Source: Oscarella lobularis
Taxonomy: Eukaryota; Porifera; Homoscleromorpha; Homosclerophorida; Oscarellidae
Assembly: GCF_947507565.1 (NCBI RefSeq)
Contig: NC_089175.1
Span: forward strand, 3,709,733 to 3,773,732
Direction: 5' to 3'
DNA: 64,000 bases
Numbering within the stretch: the stretch's first letter is position 1; the number at the start of each line of letters is the position of its first letter. Under the pieces are notes generated by a model. It did not search any database, was not told where the DNA came from, and saw only the letters and a program-made list of their open reading frames with translations. The translations under genes and the position numbers were made by a program. This document shows positions 40,940 through 51,335 of the stretch, piece by piece.

Positions 40940-42437
40940 ATGCATTTCAACTTGAAGTTTGTGCTACAGCTTCTTGTGGTATGCCACCTAGGTAAACACG
41001 CAGGCTTGAGAGCGTACAGATATACGAACAGCAAACTTTGCAGCCGACCCGTTGTTTTTTCAAAGAGTGACGATCAATCCGTCTGGAAACCTTCGAGCAA
41101 AGTAGGAACACAGGTGTCACTTCAAAGCGACGTTTCGCTTCTAACGAGAAATCCACGGATCGTTTACAACAGAAAAGAGAGAGATATAGTTCGGTACCTT
41201 AGTCAGGATTTCCATTCCATCATTTGAAGCAGTGGCAACGTATCTCGGTGCAAATGCCACCTATCTTCTTTTCAAATTTGATTTCATGCTTCTCTTTAAA
41301 TACAACGATGCTTCTATTCGCATCGTTGCTTTAAGTGGCGCCTCAACAACGGTGTACTCGCCTTTCCTCAATTTGACAGTCTTGTGTAAGTCTTGTCATC
41401 GGAACGTGCACGTGCATATATTTTAGAACTCTTTCTAGCGTCTCCGTGTTGCAACGTTTCTGGGTCTACAGTTAGGCAGAACGCGACAGACTCGTCAGCA
41501 CTACTACGTCTGAACTGTTCAGAAATCATTCGTGAAACGAGGGAATCCTCCAGCATCTATTTCTTGGGCAGTTCAATCCCCAGCATCCGGCTGCAGAGGA
41601 ATGGCGTCAGGAGAAGCCAATCAATTCTATAATATTAATCAGATTTCACGCGCATGCAATGATGCAAAAACTACCGGCGTAGGAGACGCGAATGATGCGC
41701 TATTGGACATCACCACCACAACGTTTAATTTACTAGTTAAAAGTACAAGCAAAGATGGACTTCTTTGATTTCCTGCATTAATTTATTAATTGGTTTGTAG
41801 GTCCTCCAGGAAGTATGATATGCACCTTTGATGGCTTGGCTAGACCATTAGCAATATTCAGCTGGAAAAAAGCCTGCAGACAATGGAGGATTCCAGTTGA
41901 CTCATTACAGCTTGTTTGTCAATGGAAGCTCCTTAGATTGGAAGCAAAACTATTCGTTACACTACAGCGTCCAGGTGAAAGATGGTGATCAGGAAACGGC
42001 ACAACCGCAAAGAAATCTGCCATCAGCCTGCCAACTACAATTTCTAACCTAATCTCAAACACAAACTATGTAGTTACGGTGGAAGCAGAAAATTCGGAAG
42101 GAGATCCTGAGAACTCGTCGAGTGTGGTAATGAGTACCACAGCGCTTGGTTAGTTCTGCATATTTCCATTCTCGACGTGAAGTATCGTATCTGTACGTGT
42201 AGGCAGTTCCTGATAGTCTCACCAGCGACAGCGTGAAAGAAATGTCGTTGACGTCATTTACCTTGGAATTCCATTCTGTTGCAGACTCCGGCAGAGACAA
42301 TGTTGCTGTAGCAACGTATCGAATCTACGTGGACAACTTGTCTCGCGACTTTCCAGCTCAAGCAAGCAATATCCAAAGAATTGTAATAGACGGTCTTACG
42401 ACAGGGAGAGCATACGCAGTCCAAGCGACCGCAAATC
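40940..42437 (+). pseudogene. receptor 15 pseudogene (head II)
   Basis: Leader 40940-40991 is intact. The Ig-1 exon (41044-41384) has AAG TAG at 41098-41103, where relatives read AAGCAGGGA, plus an internal deletion near 41187. Ig-2 (about 41440-41741) has a one-base gain near 41536. FN3-1 is cut at about 41990 and joined to the middle of FN3-2; FN3-3 (42205-42437) is open (TSFTLEFHSVADSGRDN) but has no TM, being fused at 42438 to a head-I Ig-2 exon. Confidence 0.85.
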
Positions 42438-43243
42438 AATGAGCTGTGAGGAAATTATCAGTCATCGCGGAAATCCGCCAGCAAATGTCAGTTGGACTAA
42501 ATCATTAGTCGGCTGCGTTGGCACTGAATTGGGAGATGCCAATCAATTCTACGATCTCAATCCAGTCACACGACAGTGCAACAATGCGCAAATCACTTGT
42601 GTGGCAGACACAAAGGATCCTGGTCTAGATACAACGATGAAGACGTTTGCTCTGACTATAAATAGTAAGTAAAAGCCCTTAACTGCGTTTGACTCTCACA
42701 AAAATGCATACATGTATGTAGGTCAACCAGAAATGGTAAATATTTCGAAGCAGTCACAACCTACGTTGGTGCGGATTCCCCTCATCTGCTTTTAACACTT
42801 TGATTCATGCATGTTGCTCTCTGAAGCTACGCGTCGACGTCGCTACAAGTGGCGTTGCAGCAGAGGTGTTATTCGCCGTTTGATTTCTCAATGACAGTCT
42901 TGTATGTGTAAGACGTCTAAAACGAATACGCTATTGTATATTGATAATTAATTCATTCGTGCTGTAACGCGTCTCTTCAGCGTAAAGCACGAAATGCCAC
43001 AGACCCTGTCATTCCTTGAACTGCGATGAAATTATCTCAACTTTCGGGTCAAGGGCAGCTCCCGATGTAGCAGAAATGACGCGAGTAACGAAGTCGCCAA
43101 TTTACGATTCAAGCCAAGGCACAGGTGAAAGGTGCATGGCGGCACGGCTCCAATGTATGCAGACGTAGGTCACGCTATAACAAGAACAACGGTGAACCCA
43201 GTGGTACTAACAACTAATTTTGCTTATCAAACGGCTGGCACAG
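42438..43243 (+). pseudogene. chain of joined receptor fragments
   Basis: In order: head-I Ig-2 (42438-42664, open, donor GTAAGT present); the start of FN3-1 (GQPEMV, 42720-42736); a jump into head-II Ig-1 (EAVTTYVGAD, 42748-42910, broken); part of Ig-2 (42958-43040); a jump into a B tail (SPIYDSSQGTG, about 43035-43240) with frameshifts. Joints carry a few shared bases (for example TGAGCTG at 42438), typical of end joining or template switching. Confidence 0.8.
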
Positions 43244-43329
43244 GCAAGCTGTTCCAGGCGGGCGCATTTTAATTTCATTTTGAGCTCGATAGAAAGTAGT
43301 CGACCGAAGAGCATTTGTATTGGGCCGAG

Positions 43330-44094
43330 TGTCACGGAAAAAGTGTCCGTGTAAAAAAGTGTCCAGCCGGACACTTTTATCCAGTAAAAATTGTCCGGCC
43401 AGACACTTTTTCACAGAAAAAAGTGTCTGGGTCTGAAATAAAACGTCCGGTCTACAGTTCAAATTAGCGATCGATTTCAAGGGTGATTTGCCTTTTCCTA
43501 AGCCATCTTCTCTCCTGTCGTACCTTGCGCAGCGTTAATGCTTCATACAAAGTCAAATTAACATCGTGATAGTCGGTCTTTCATCGCCAATCTAGTTTAG
43601 CGACCTTAGGCTGCCGTCTTCGGCTCTGCGTTGTTCCTCTCTTCTACCGTCTGGTGCAAAAAAGACTTGAGTGGCTAAAGAAGGAAGACAAATTTCTAAA
43701 ATGCGCTAAGCACAAGACGTTCGATCGAAGACGTCATCGTCTGCAAACTGAAAGAACGGCAACCGCAGGTAAGCAACAGAGACAAGGACTTTTATCCGTA
43801 AAAGAATTCACCGAAAGGTACTTTTCGACTCAGGACAGTTTTTTCAGGGATAATAATGAGTGTACCAGTACGATCGACCTTTTTAACACCCGCAGAACAC
43901 GCACATGTGCACTTCAATAACGGTCGATCACAATAGGCGTAGATCGAGACTAAGCCAACAACTAGGAAAATCTAGACCGGACGTTTTTTTCAGACCCGGA
44001 CACTTTTTCTGTGAAAAAGTGTCTGGCCGGACACTTTTTACTGGATGAAAGTGTCCGGCCGGACACTTTTTAACAGGACACTTTTTCCGTGACA
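43330..44094. mobile_element. 0.77-kb inverted-repeat element with nested GTGTCCGGCCGGACAC palindromes
   Basis: Ends 43330-43452 and 43975-44094 are about 120-bp inverted repeats of each other, starting TGTCACGGAAAAAGTGTCC. Each arm contains several AAAAAGTGTCCGG / CCGGACACTTTTT palindromes. The centre has an 88-codon basic open frame (43654-43920) with no domain I recognise, so it is probably non-autonomous. No clear target duplication was found. It lies between pseudogene debris and receptor 16. Confidence 0.75.
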
Positions 44095-44613
44095 ATCCCC
44101 AGTAGGCTCACGAAGCCGCGAAGGCCCGCAAGAAGACGAAGGCACCGTTTTTCAATCCTTTGGAGGCGAGTCGACACTGAAGACAAAGTAGAATCCATCC
44201 CAAACCAGCGAACAGTAGTCTATCGAGCTCAAAATGTGTGGAATGGTCTCTGTCCTTCTCTACTATGGTTCGTCAGATACTCATGCAGTCCAATTGACAT
44301 GTGTCTAATCAGAGATTTGATTTTTTATTCTGCTTGTTGATTATAGATATGTAATTAGTGTGTAGGGTACGGTGCCCGGAAGATCGGATCATCATCAATT
44401 TCGTCTCGGAATACAGTGCATACCCAGTGCATATGCGCCGAGTCGACGACTGAAAATAGTCGTGTTGTTTCTGATTCTTTTTAGTGAATGACTAATAATA
44501 AGTCTATAGATGATCAGCAAAGAAGAGCAAATGCAAGGTATCATTTACGAGCCCATTTACGATTGCTAGGTCAATTTCCCGGACTTAGGTGAGGTCCCAC
44601 AACGAGAATAAAT
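44095..44613. other. intergenic, upstream of receptor 16
   Basis: No gene. TTCTTTTTAGTGAATGACTAATAAT (part, near 44480) resembles the conserved 3' flank of B-tail genes. TTTCCCGGACTTAGGTGAGG (from about 44577) is the start-proximal box 17 bp before the ATG. Confidence 0.55.
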
Positions 44614-46730
44614 ATGCTTCGGTGTTGCTGTCTTTTAGGTACTGTACTTGTGTTTTATCTCGTTACTGCGTGTTCAGATTTGTCTTTTAAAAGCTGTTGT
44701 CTACGTTTGTACGCGATCGACCGGAGGACAGAGAATAACGATCGATCCGTCTGGAACTTTTCGGACAAAGCAGGGAACGCAAGTGTCTATTCGAAGCGAA
44801 GTTCCGATCTCGACAAGAAATCACCGTATTGTTTACAACGGAAAAGAGAGCGTACTAATTCCTTCTCTTACGGTCGGTAACCGAGTCAATATTTCTATTC
44901 CACCGTTTGAAGCAACCGCAACGTTTTTCGATGCAAATGCAACTTATCTCTTTTTTCAATTCGATGTCGTGTTGCTCTCTAAATTCGATGATGCTTCTAT
45001 TCGCATTTCTGCCTCAAGTGGGTTAGCAAATGTGTATTCGCCATTCCTCAATTTGACAGTCCTGTGTAAGTCCTTGTGTTTGGCACATGTGTATACTTTA
45101 GAGCGCTTTTCCAGATTCTCCATGTTGCAACGTTTCTGAGTCTACAATTGAGAGAAACACAACAGACCTGCCAGCACTATTACGTCTCGACTGTTCAGAA
45201 ACAATTCGTCAGCGAGGAAATCCTCCAGCAAGTATTTCTTGGACACCTACACCTCCAAAACTTGGCTGTGATGGAACAGCATCAGGGGATGCCAATCAAT
45301 TCTATAATATTAATCCAATTTCACGACAATGCAATGATGCGAAAATCACCTGCGTTGCAGACACAAGTGACCCGTTATTGGATACCACCATGACAGCGTT
45401 CAATTTGATAATTAAAAGTAGAAGTGCTTGGAGATGCTCTAATTCTCTCTTATTACATTTGTAGGTGTACCTGGCGAGTTGAGCTGCAGCTATGACGGCT
45501 TGATCAGGCCATTAGCAAAATTTAGTTGGAATGAACCTCAAGACAACGGAGGATTCTCAGTGACTGGTTACAGTTTGTCTGTTGATGGACGTTTTGTAGA
45601 TTCGAAACAAGGCAGTTTGTTGAACTACAACATTCAAATAAAAGATAGTTATCAACTGAAGTTCAGTATTTCAGCAGTGAACATTCTTGGATCTGGACAT
45701 TCATGTGAAGTACTTAAAACTATTCCAACCAGTGAGTGAGTTATTTAGATGACAGCGCTCTGTTGCATTGTAACATCGTTTCAGGAAGCTGTCTTATGCC
45801 AAGTCAAAGCGCTGCATCAAGAACTTCAATTACAATAGATTGTCCATCGAATTCAACTATTGCTAAGAGCATATATGTTGTTTACTATTCAGGAAACAGC
45901 ACAAAATCAAAAAAATCTGCAATGAGCCTACCAATAACAATTTATAACCTAATTCCTGATGCAAAATACGTAGTTACGGTAGAAGCAGAAAATTCGGCAG
46001 GATATCGTGAAAACTCAACAAGAGTGGTGATGAGAACCAAGGCGCCTGGTTAGTTTATTTTATTGTTAACAGCTAACTTACAGAACGTATCTATGTAGGT
46101 GCTCCGGATCGTGTAAGTCTCATCAACGGCAATGTGAAAGAAATATCATCTACCTCTTTTACCTTGGAATTCTTTTCTGTTACAGACTCCGGCAGAGACA
46201 ATGTTACTGTAACGAAATATCGCATCTACATAGACAACTCGCCACGCGGCTTCGAAGCTCAAGCAGGAAATACCCAAAGATTTGTGATAGATGGTCTTAC
46301 AACGGGGAGAGCATACGTAGTCCAAGTGGCTGCAGTTAATGAGATAGGCGAAGAAGGTGAGAAAAGTCTTCCAATTGCAGTAGTAAAGTGTGAGGAGGGA
46401 GTATCATCTGGAGCGTTGGCTGGGTCTGTCATTGGTTCTCTCTTGATGGGAGCTGCGATTGGTGTTGTTCTAACCTACGTTTTCACGAGGCGTCTGGCGA
46501 AAATTCAGACACAAGAAGAAAGCGTAGAAATGAAGGATTCTAGTCTGTACGCTGAGAGTCGTCGCAAGGGTCCGCCGAAGGCCAACATTCAGGTGGCAAC
46601 AGAGCCCGCCTATGAAGATGCTGGCGAATTACGCGTTTCACAGCGAGAGCATAAGAATCCTGCTTATGCCACTCCTGGAAGCGCCAATCGAGTGACCAAT
46701 CTGCAGCTTTTCTGTTTCCAAGTTTTCTAA
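44614..46730 (+). CDS. Ig/FN3 transmembrane receptor 16 (head II, FN3 alpha, tail C)
   Basis: 620 aa. Exons: 44614-44638 (leader MLRCCCLLG), 44694-45065 (Ig-1), 45115-45417 (Ig-2), 45465-45731 (FN3-1), 45785-46048 (FN3-2), 46099-46730 (FN3-3, TM, tail). All phase 1, sum 1863 nt in frame. The last three exons are near-identical to receptor 11. The tail has SLYAESRRKG, PAYEDAGEL and NPAYATPG. Where receptor 11 stops (AATTGA), this gene reads AATCGA, so translation runs on 13 codons to TAA, adding a hydrophobic end (..LFCFQVF). Converges on pseudogene 17. Confidence 0.9.
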
Positions 46731-46919
46731 TTTTTGTCCTTTTTAGTACTTCTTCAATGGACTCGTAGTCCCAGGCTTTATACTAAGCGAATAGGCTCGG
46801 CTTTTTCAACTGTTCTCGCTGACGTGAAACGACGTCAACATATACGCACATAGAAAAAACATGACAACAAAAAGCGCTCTTTTCAAACAGCTGCTGCCAG
46901 TCTACTCAGTTTCTACACG
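46731..46919. other. convergent intergenic unit, copy 2
   Basis: Close match to 33397-33621 (GTCCCAGG, CTCGGCTTTTTCAACTGTT, CTGACGTGAAAC), between a C-tail gene and a B-tail gene on the other strand. Confidence 0.6.
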
Positions 46920-48316
46920 CTAGTGACTCCTTACATGATAGGAAGGATTAGTAGTCATTGGTGTGGCGGTGCTTTTGCTAATGGAAGCCACGTCTGCATA
47001 CACCGGAGCCGTTGTCTTCTTTTTTTTTTGAATCATATATCGGTGACACAGTCACCCTGGTCATTTCTATAGCGGTTCCATGTTTAGAATGGCTTTCTGA
47101 AGTTTTTGAGCAATCTAAGAAAGTGTTTGTAAGGTTTGCTCAGTGCACACAAGTCTACCTTTGCTTTTGCCTTTCCTTGACTTCGAAAAACAAATTGCAA
47201 CGACAATAGAAATAATTGCTATAGCAACATATAGCAACAATGACGCCAACACCCAATCCTTTACAAAAAATTGAAAAGAATTAAAGAATTGCCAGTCTTA
47301 CGACGTACCGTCAGTCTGCCTCTAGAGTTGTCACTATAATAGCAATGCTGTTGTTTCACCCAAATCGTTGATGACCATTACTGTTACAGTGTACGTCGTA
47401 TTAGGCGTCAGATTGTTAATCAAAATTGTCCGCACTTCTTCGTTCTTAATCAACATTGTCTGCATAGCTGCACGAAAAGTCTCCAGGTAGACCTACAAAT
47501 GTAGAATTAGAGAATTTTTGTTTCTTACTCTTACTTTTAATCATCAAATTGAACGCTGTCATGGTGGTATCCAATAACGAGTCACTTGTGTTTGCGATGC
47601 AGGTGATTTTTGCAGATTAATATCATAGAATTGATTGGCATCTCTTGATGCTGTTCCACTGCAGCCAGATTTTGGAGGTGAAGGTGTCCATGAAATATGT
47701 GCTGGAGGATTTCCTTGATGAGGAATTGTTTCTGAACAGTTCAAACGTAATAGCGCTGGCAGGTCTGTTGTGTTTCTCTCAACTGTAGACTCAAAAACGC
47801 TGCACAACGGAGAAGCTAAAAAAGCGTTTTAGAGGAAATGCATGTGCCAAAGAACAAGGACTTACACAAGACTTTCAAATTGAGGAATGGAGAGTATATC
47901 CTCGTTGAAACATCACTTGTGACAGCAATACGAATAGAAGCGTCATCGTATTTAGACAGCAACATGAAAACAATTTGGAAGAACAGATGAGTGGCATTTC
48001 CAACGACAAATGTTGCGGATGCTGCAAATGGTGGAATGGAAATATTCACTTGGGCACCAATTGTGATGGAAGGAATTATAACGCTCTCTCTTCCGTTGTA
48101 AACAAGCCTTTGATCTCTTGTGGAGATCGGAGCATTGCTTCGAACAGACATATGCGTTCCTTGCTTTGCCGAAAAGTTCCCGATGGATCGATTGCCACTG
48201 CCTGGCCTCCGGTCGATCGCATACAAATGAAAATAACACCTACAAAAATGCGTCAGCCACATACGCGTCCAAGCAATACGGTAAACCGCACCCAAAAGAC
48301 AGCTCCACCGAATCAT
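46920..48316 (-). pseudogene. receptor 17 pseudogene (head II, tail B)
   Basis: Minus strand. Leader 48316-48292 (MIRWSCLLG) and its donor are intact. Ig-1 (48243-47870) lacks one base after GGAACTTTTCGG, shifting the frame. Ig-2 (47816-47545) lacks about 25 bp around SRQCNDA. FN3-1 begins (GLPGDFSCSY) and jumps within 15 codons into the end of FN3-3, so most of the FN3 stalk is gone. A TM exon (about 47265-47160) and a B-tail exon (about 47090-46920, TAG at 46922-46920) remain. Confidence 0.82.
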
Positions 48317-48604
48317 TTTCCTTGTGGAACTCCACCTAATCCGGGAATGCGTCTATCAGAAAATGCATTTTACGTTTTACCTTTTGTCAAGACACGGATG
48401 CGACCCGTCGAAACGTCATCGAAGCGTCAAGCGAGCTGCGATCACACGTAAGAAGGGGAGAAGACGACCAGGAGTTCGGATTCGGAAGTCATTTTGTTTA
48501 GCCTGGTTCCAGTAAACAGATGTGCTGAGTGCGAGGGAGAGAGCATGCAGCAGATTGGGGTCTCTCCTAAGCTAAGCAATAACGAAGTCCACATGCAGTC
48601 TCGT
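48317..48604. promoter_or_regulatory. upstream region of pseudogene 17
   Basis: Starts with the start-proximal box in minus orientation (plus form CACCTAATCCGGGAA, 48332-48346). No divergent partner leader is visible here. No other feature. Confidence 0.45.
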
Positions 48605-49600
48605 CTACTTCCCCAAAGATTTCTTCACTGCTGTGGCTTCAACTTTTAGACAACTTCTCGAAGAAGATATTCGTTTCTCCAGACCATCTCCGAGTTTTCC
48701 AATGAGCAATATCTTTGGGACAATTTCAGACCATTCGTAGGAAAATGAAGAGCGATTAACAATGCCATCGCACTCAGCAACCAAATGTTGCGATCTATCC
48801 AAATCGTCTTGCAGCTCCTTTGCACCGACCAACATTTGACTAATGGCGATGTTTAGATCATCTAATGTTTTAATAAGATTCGTGAAATCTCCCGCCTTGA
48901 GAGCAGTAGCAATCGTGCCGGCAATGCCACTCGACGCAAGCAAGGTACTCAGAATTCCTAAGCCAATCGGTGCAGCTGCTCCCGCTGTGAAGACAGAGGC
49001 TACAGCAGTAGCTGCAGCGACTGCGCCGGCTCCTACATATGACAAAGCCGATAGAGAGCCCCCAAGTATTCGCGTACGTTTTCGCCGTTCCTTTGCTAGC
49101 TTGTGTTCAGCCTCACAAAGCACCTTGGCTTTGCACAAATCGCTATCCAAATTTTCCAGGGCTTTTTTGCAAGCGATGTACGCGTTTGTTGTGCGTGTAA
49201 TGAAACTTGCCGTATTTGACAGCCACTCGCTAAACTTGTCTTTCTCCTTTCTCTTGTAGGCGTCGGCGAGTTTGTTTGCTTGTCTCGAGGAGGCGCACGT
49301 GCTCACAAACTCGGCGAGAATGCTGACGTAGACTTCTGCTTCTTCCAATGCGTTTTTCACGTTCTCTCTAGCATTTCGGAGTTCCGATATAATTTTAGGA
49401 AATTTCTTTTGGAATTTTTCTAGCCCTTTAAGTGCTTCCTCAATGTGGCGGGCAAGTACCTTTCCTCCTTCAGCAATAAGCAAAACAGCCTTCTCAATGG
49501 CGGGAGCTAGTGCTGGAAAACCTTCTATAACGGTTTTTAGCTCTACTGATCTCTGACATGACAGCGGCCACGGTAGATAGCCTCCCAAATGAGCTCCCAT
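48605..49600 (-). CDS. coiled-coil protein with Gly/Ala-rich hydrophobic hairpin, copy 1
   Basis: 331 aa in a single exon on the minus strand. Long amphipathic helices rich in K/E (about 20-170), then a basic turn (KERRKRTR, 170-177), a 59-residue hydrophobic Gly/Ala/Ser-rich stretch (178-236, GGSLSALSYVGAGAVAAATA..) that could form a membrane hairpin, then more helices to 331. No signal peptide. I do not recognise the family. A helical bundle with a central hydrophobic hairpin is the layout of apolipoprotein-L-like proteins and of helical pore formers; that is a resemblance in form only. It is a paralogue of 50343-51335 with the same length, the same pattern and a similar 5' flank, so a tandem duplication is certain. 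It lies inside the receptor cluster and may be a passenger or an effector. Confidence 0.8.
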   Translation of the reverse strand: MGAHLGGYLPWPLSCQRSVELKTVIEGFPALAPAIEKAVLLIAEGGKVLARHIEEALKGLEKFQKKFPKIISELRNARENVKNALEEAEVYVSILAEFVSTCASSRQANKLADAYKRKEKDKFSEWLSNTASFITRTTNAYIACKKALENLDSDLCKAKVLCEAEHKLAKERRKRTRILGGSLSALSYVGAGAVAAATAVASVFTAGAAAPIGLGILSTLLASSGIAGTIATALKAGDFTNLIKTLDDLNIAISQMLVGAKELQDDLDRSQHLVAECDGIVNRSSFSYEWSEIVPKILLIGKLGDGLEKRISSSRSCLKVEATAVKKSLGK

Positions 49601-50342
49601 AGTCGACTCAATGTGCGATGTGCAGCCCCCCGGATAGCCTTCGGGGGATTACTAATTAGACGAATCGCCGTGACCCTGATTAGCAGACGAAGGTCTTGCA
49701 CAGAGGCGTAACTAGAATGCGTCCTTTTACAAGTAGATTTTTTGCGAAAAATGGTACAGTTTTGTTCAAAATTGATGCTCTGTCGTTTCTTGAAGTTGGC
49801 ACAAACAGCTGAGGCTTTCTCTGTCCTCCCTCTCCTTCCTCCACAGAAGCCCACGGATTCTTAGAGTTGGAGACGCCCACGGGCCGCAGACTTCCCACCC
49901 AGTTATGTCTCCCGGTGTTCGATCTTCAAATTGGCCGCTCATTCCGTTCACAAAACGGTCAGCTGGAAATTCACCGCCGACGATGTTTGCAAGACTAATG
50001 GACCACCTTCGTTCTTTTTGTTGTGGTTGATTAGTATGTAGATCTATGCCAGGCGCGTGAGTTGGATCGGCGTGACCTAATGAAGGCGTTGGGAAGAGAA
50101 AAAGATCCATCGATCGGTGACCCTGGATTAAATCATTCGTAGATCCATCACAAGCGGGCGCGCAAATGCTAATGCAACGTACTTTTTAGGAAGAATTAGG
50201 CTATTTGAATAGATATTGCATTTAGGACAGGACAGCAGCAAGTACAAACACAAACAATACAAACAAGGTAATGTGTCCTTTCTATACGAATACTCCAGAC
50301 TCACTACGAACACTCATGCGTTGGCAAAATGAAGTTCAAAGT
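49601..50342. other. 5' flank of the copy-1 coiled-coil gene and spacer
   Basis: 49601-49900 is similar to 51336-51640 (the 5' flank of the other copy), including a small hairpin (49626-49647) and CGGATTCTTAGAGTTGGAGA. An open frame at 49766-50110 (minus) overlaps this shared flank and is not called. 50111-50342 holds nothing recognisable. Confidence 0.5.
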
Positions 50343-51335
50343 CTAGTTTTTCAATGTTCTTGTTCCGTAATTGACTTCAGCTTTCAAACGGCGGCTCGAG
50401 GAAAACAATAGGTCTCCCAGACGATCTCCGACTTCTCCAATAAACAGTATCTTTGGGACAATTTCAGACCCTTCAAAGGCAAATGAAAAACGATTGACGG
50501 TGCCATCGCACTTTTCGACCAATTTTTGCGACTCTTCTAAGTGGTCTTGTAACTTCTTTGCGCCGGATAACATTTCGCCAATGGCGCCGTTTAGAGTGCC
50601 TAATGCTTCAATAACCTTTTTGAAATCTCCTGCCTTCAAGGCAGTAACAACCGTTCCGGCAATGCCGCCAGTTGCAAGCAAGCCGCTCACAATTCCCATG
50701 CCAATAGGTGCAGCAAGTCCTGCTGTAAAAACAGAGGCTACAGCAGTACCGGCTGCAGCTAGGCCAGCAGCTCCATATGACGCAGCTGATAGACTGCCCC
50801 CAACTATTTGTGTACGTCTTCGTTCTTTCTCCTTTTGTTCTCTTTTACTGCAACAAAGCTGCTCGGCTTGGGTCAAATCGTGGTTCAATTTTTCAAGGGC
50901 CACCTTGCATTCATTGTACCTGATTGTTGTGCGATCAATGAGATTCCTTGTCTGCGACACCCAACTGTTGAACGTGCCTTCCTCTTTCCTCTGGTAGGCA
51001 TCAGCAAGCTTCCTTGCTATTTGTGAAGAGGTGCACTCGACCACGAACTTGTGAAGGATGGTGACGTACGCTTCTGCTTCAGCCAATGCATCTTGCGCGT
51101 GCATTCTAGCATGTTGAAGTGCTGAAAAGATTTCAGGAAAATCTTTACGAACACTTTTGAACTCTCCAAGCGTTTCTTCAATTTGGCGAACAAGTACCTT
51201 TGCTCCGTCAACAATAAGTGGCACCCCCTCCTCGATGATAGGAGCTAATGTTGAAAAACCTTCTATGACGGGTTTTAGCTCTATCGTGGTTCTCTGCCAC
51301 GGCCACTGTAGATAGGTTCCCAACGTTGCTCCCAT
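50343..51335 (-). CDS. coiled-coil protein with Gly/Ala-rich hydrophobic hairpin, copy 2
   Basis: 330 aa, single exon, minus strand; paralogue of 48605-49600. Both start MGA.LG.YL.WP and share IEGF..LAP.IE, the R/K-rich turn before GGSLSA.SY, the hydrophobic hairpin (here GAAGLAAAGTAVASVFTAG), SGIAGT..TALKAGDF and CDG.VNR.SF..E.SEIVPKIL. Divergence is moderate and runs along the whole length without frame damage, so both copies appear to be kept by selection. Function unknown. Confidence 0.8.
   Translation of the reverse strand: MGATLGTYLQWPWQRTTIELKPVIEGFSTLAPIIEEGVPLIVDGAKVLVRQIEETLGEFKSVRKDFPEIFSALQHARMHAQDALAEAEAYVTILHKFVVECTSSQIARKLADAYQRKEEGTFNSWVSQTRNLIDRTTIRYNECKVALEKLNHDLTQAEQLCCSKREQKEKERRRTQIVGGSLSAASYGAAGLAAAGTAVASVFTAGLAAPIGMGIVSGLLATGGIAGTVVTALKAGDFKKVIEALGTLNGAIGEMLSGAKKLQDHLEESQKLVEKCDGTVNRFSFAFEGSEIVPKILFIGEVGDRLGDLLFSSSRRLKAEVNYGTRTLKN

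Noticed and set aside
42233-42672. Real gene fusing FN3-3 to a Cys-rich Ig domain
   Set aside because: FN3-3 ends in a stop (TGA at 42440-42442) and the fused exon is in another frame; treated as a rearranged relic.
43654-43920. Transposase candidate inside the inverted-repeat element
   Set aside because: Only 88 codons, basic, without a catalytic motif.
49766-50110. A 114-codon minus-strand open frame that reads fairly natural (HTNQPQQKERRWSISLANIV)
   Set aside because: Half of it lies in the 5' flank shared with the other coiled-coil gene, where the frame is not kept, and it has no recognisable domain.
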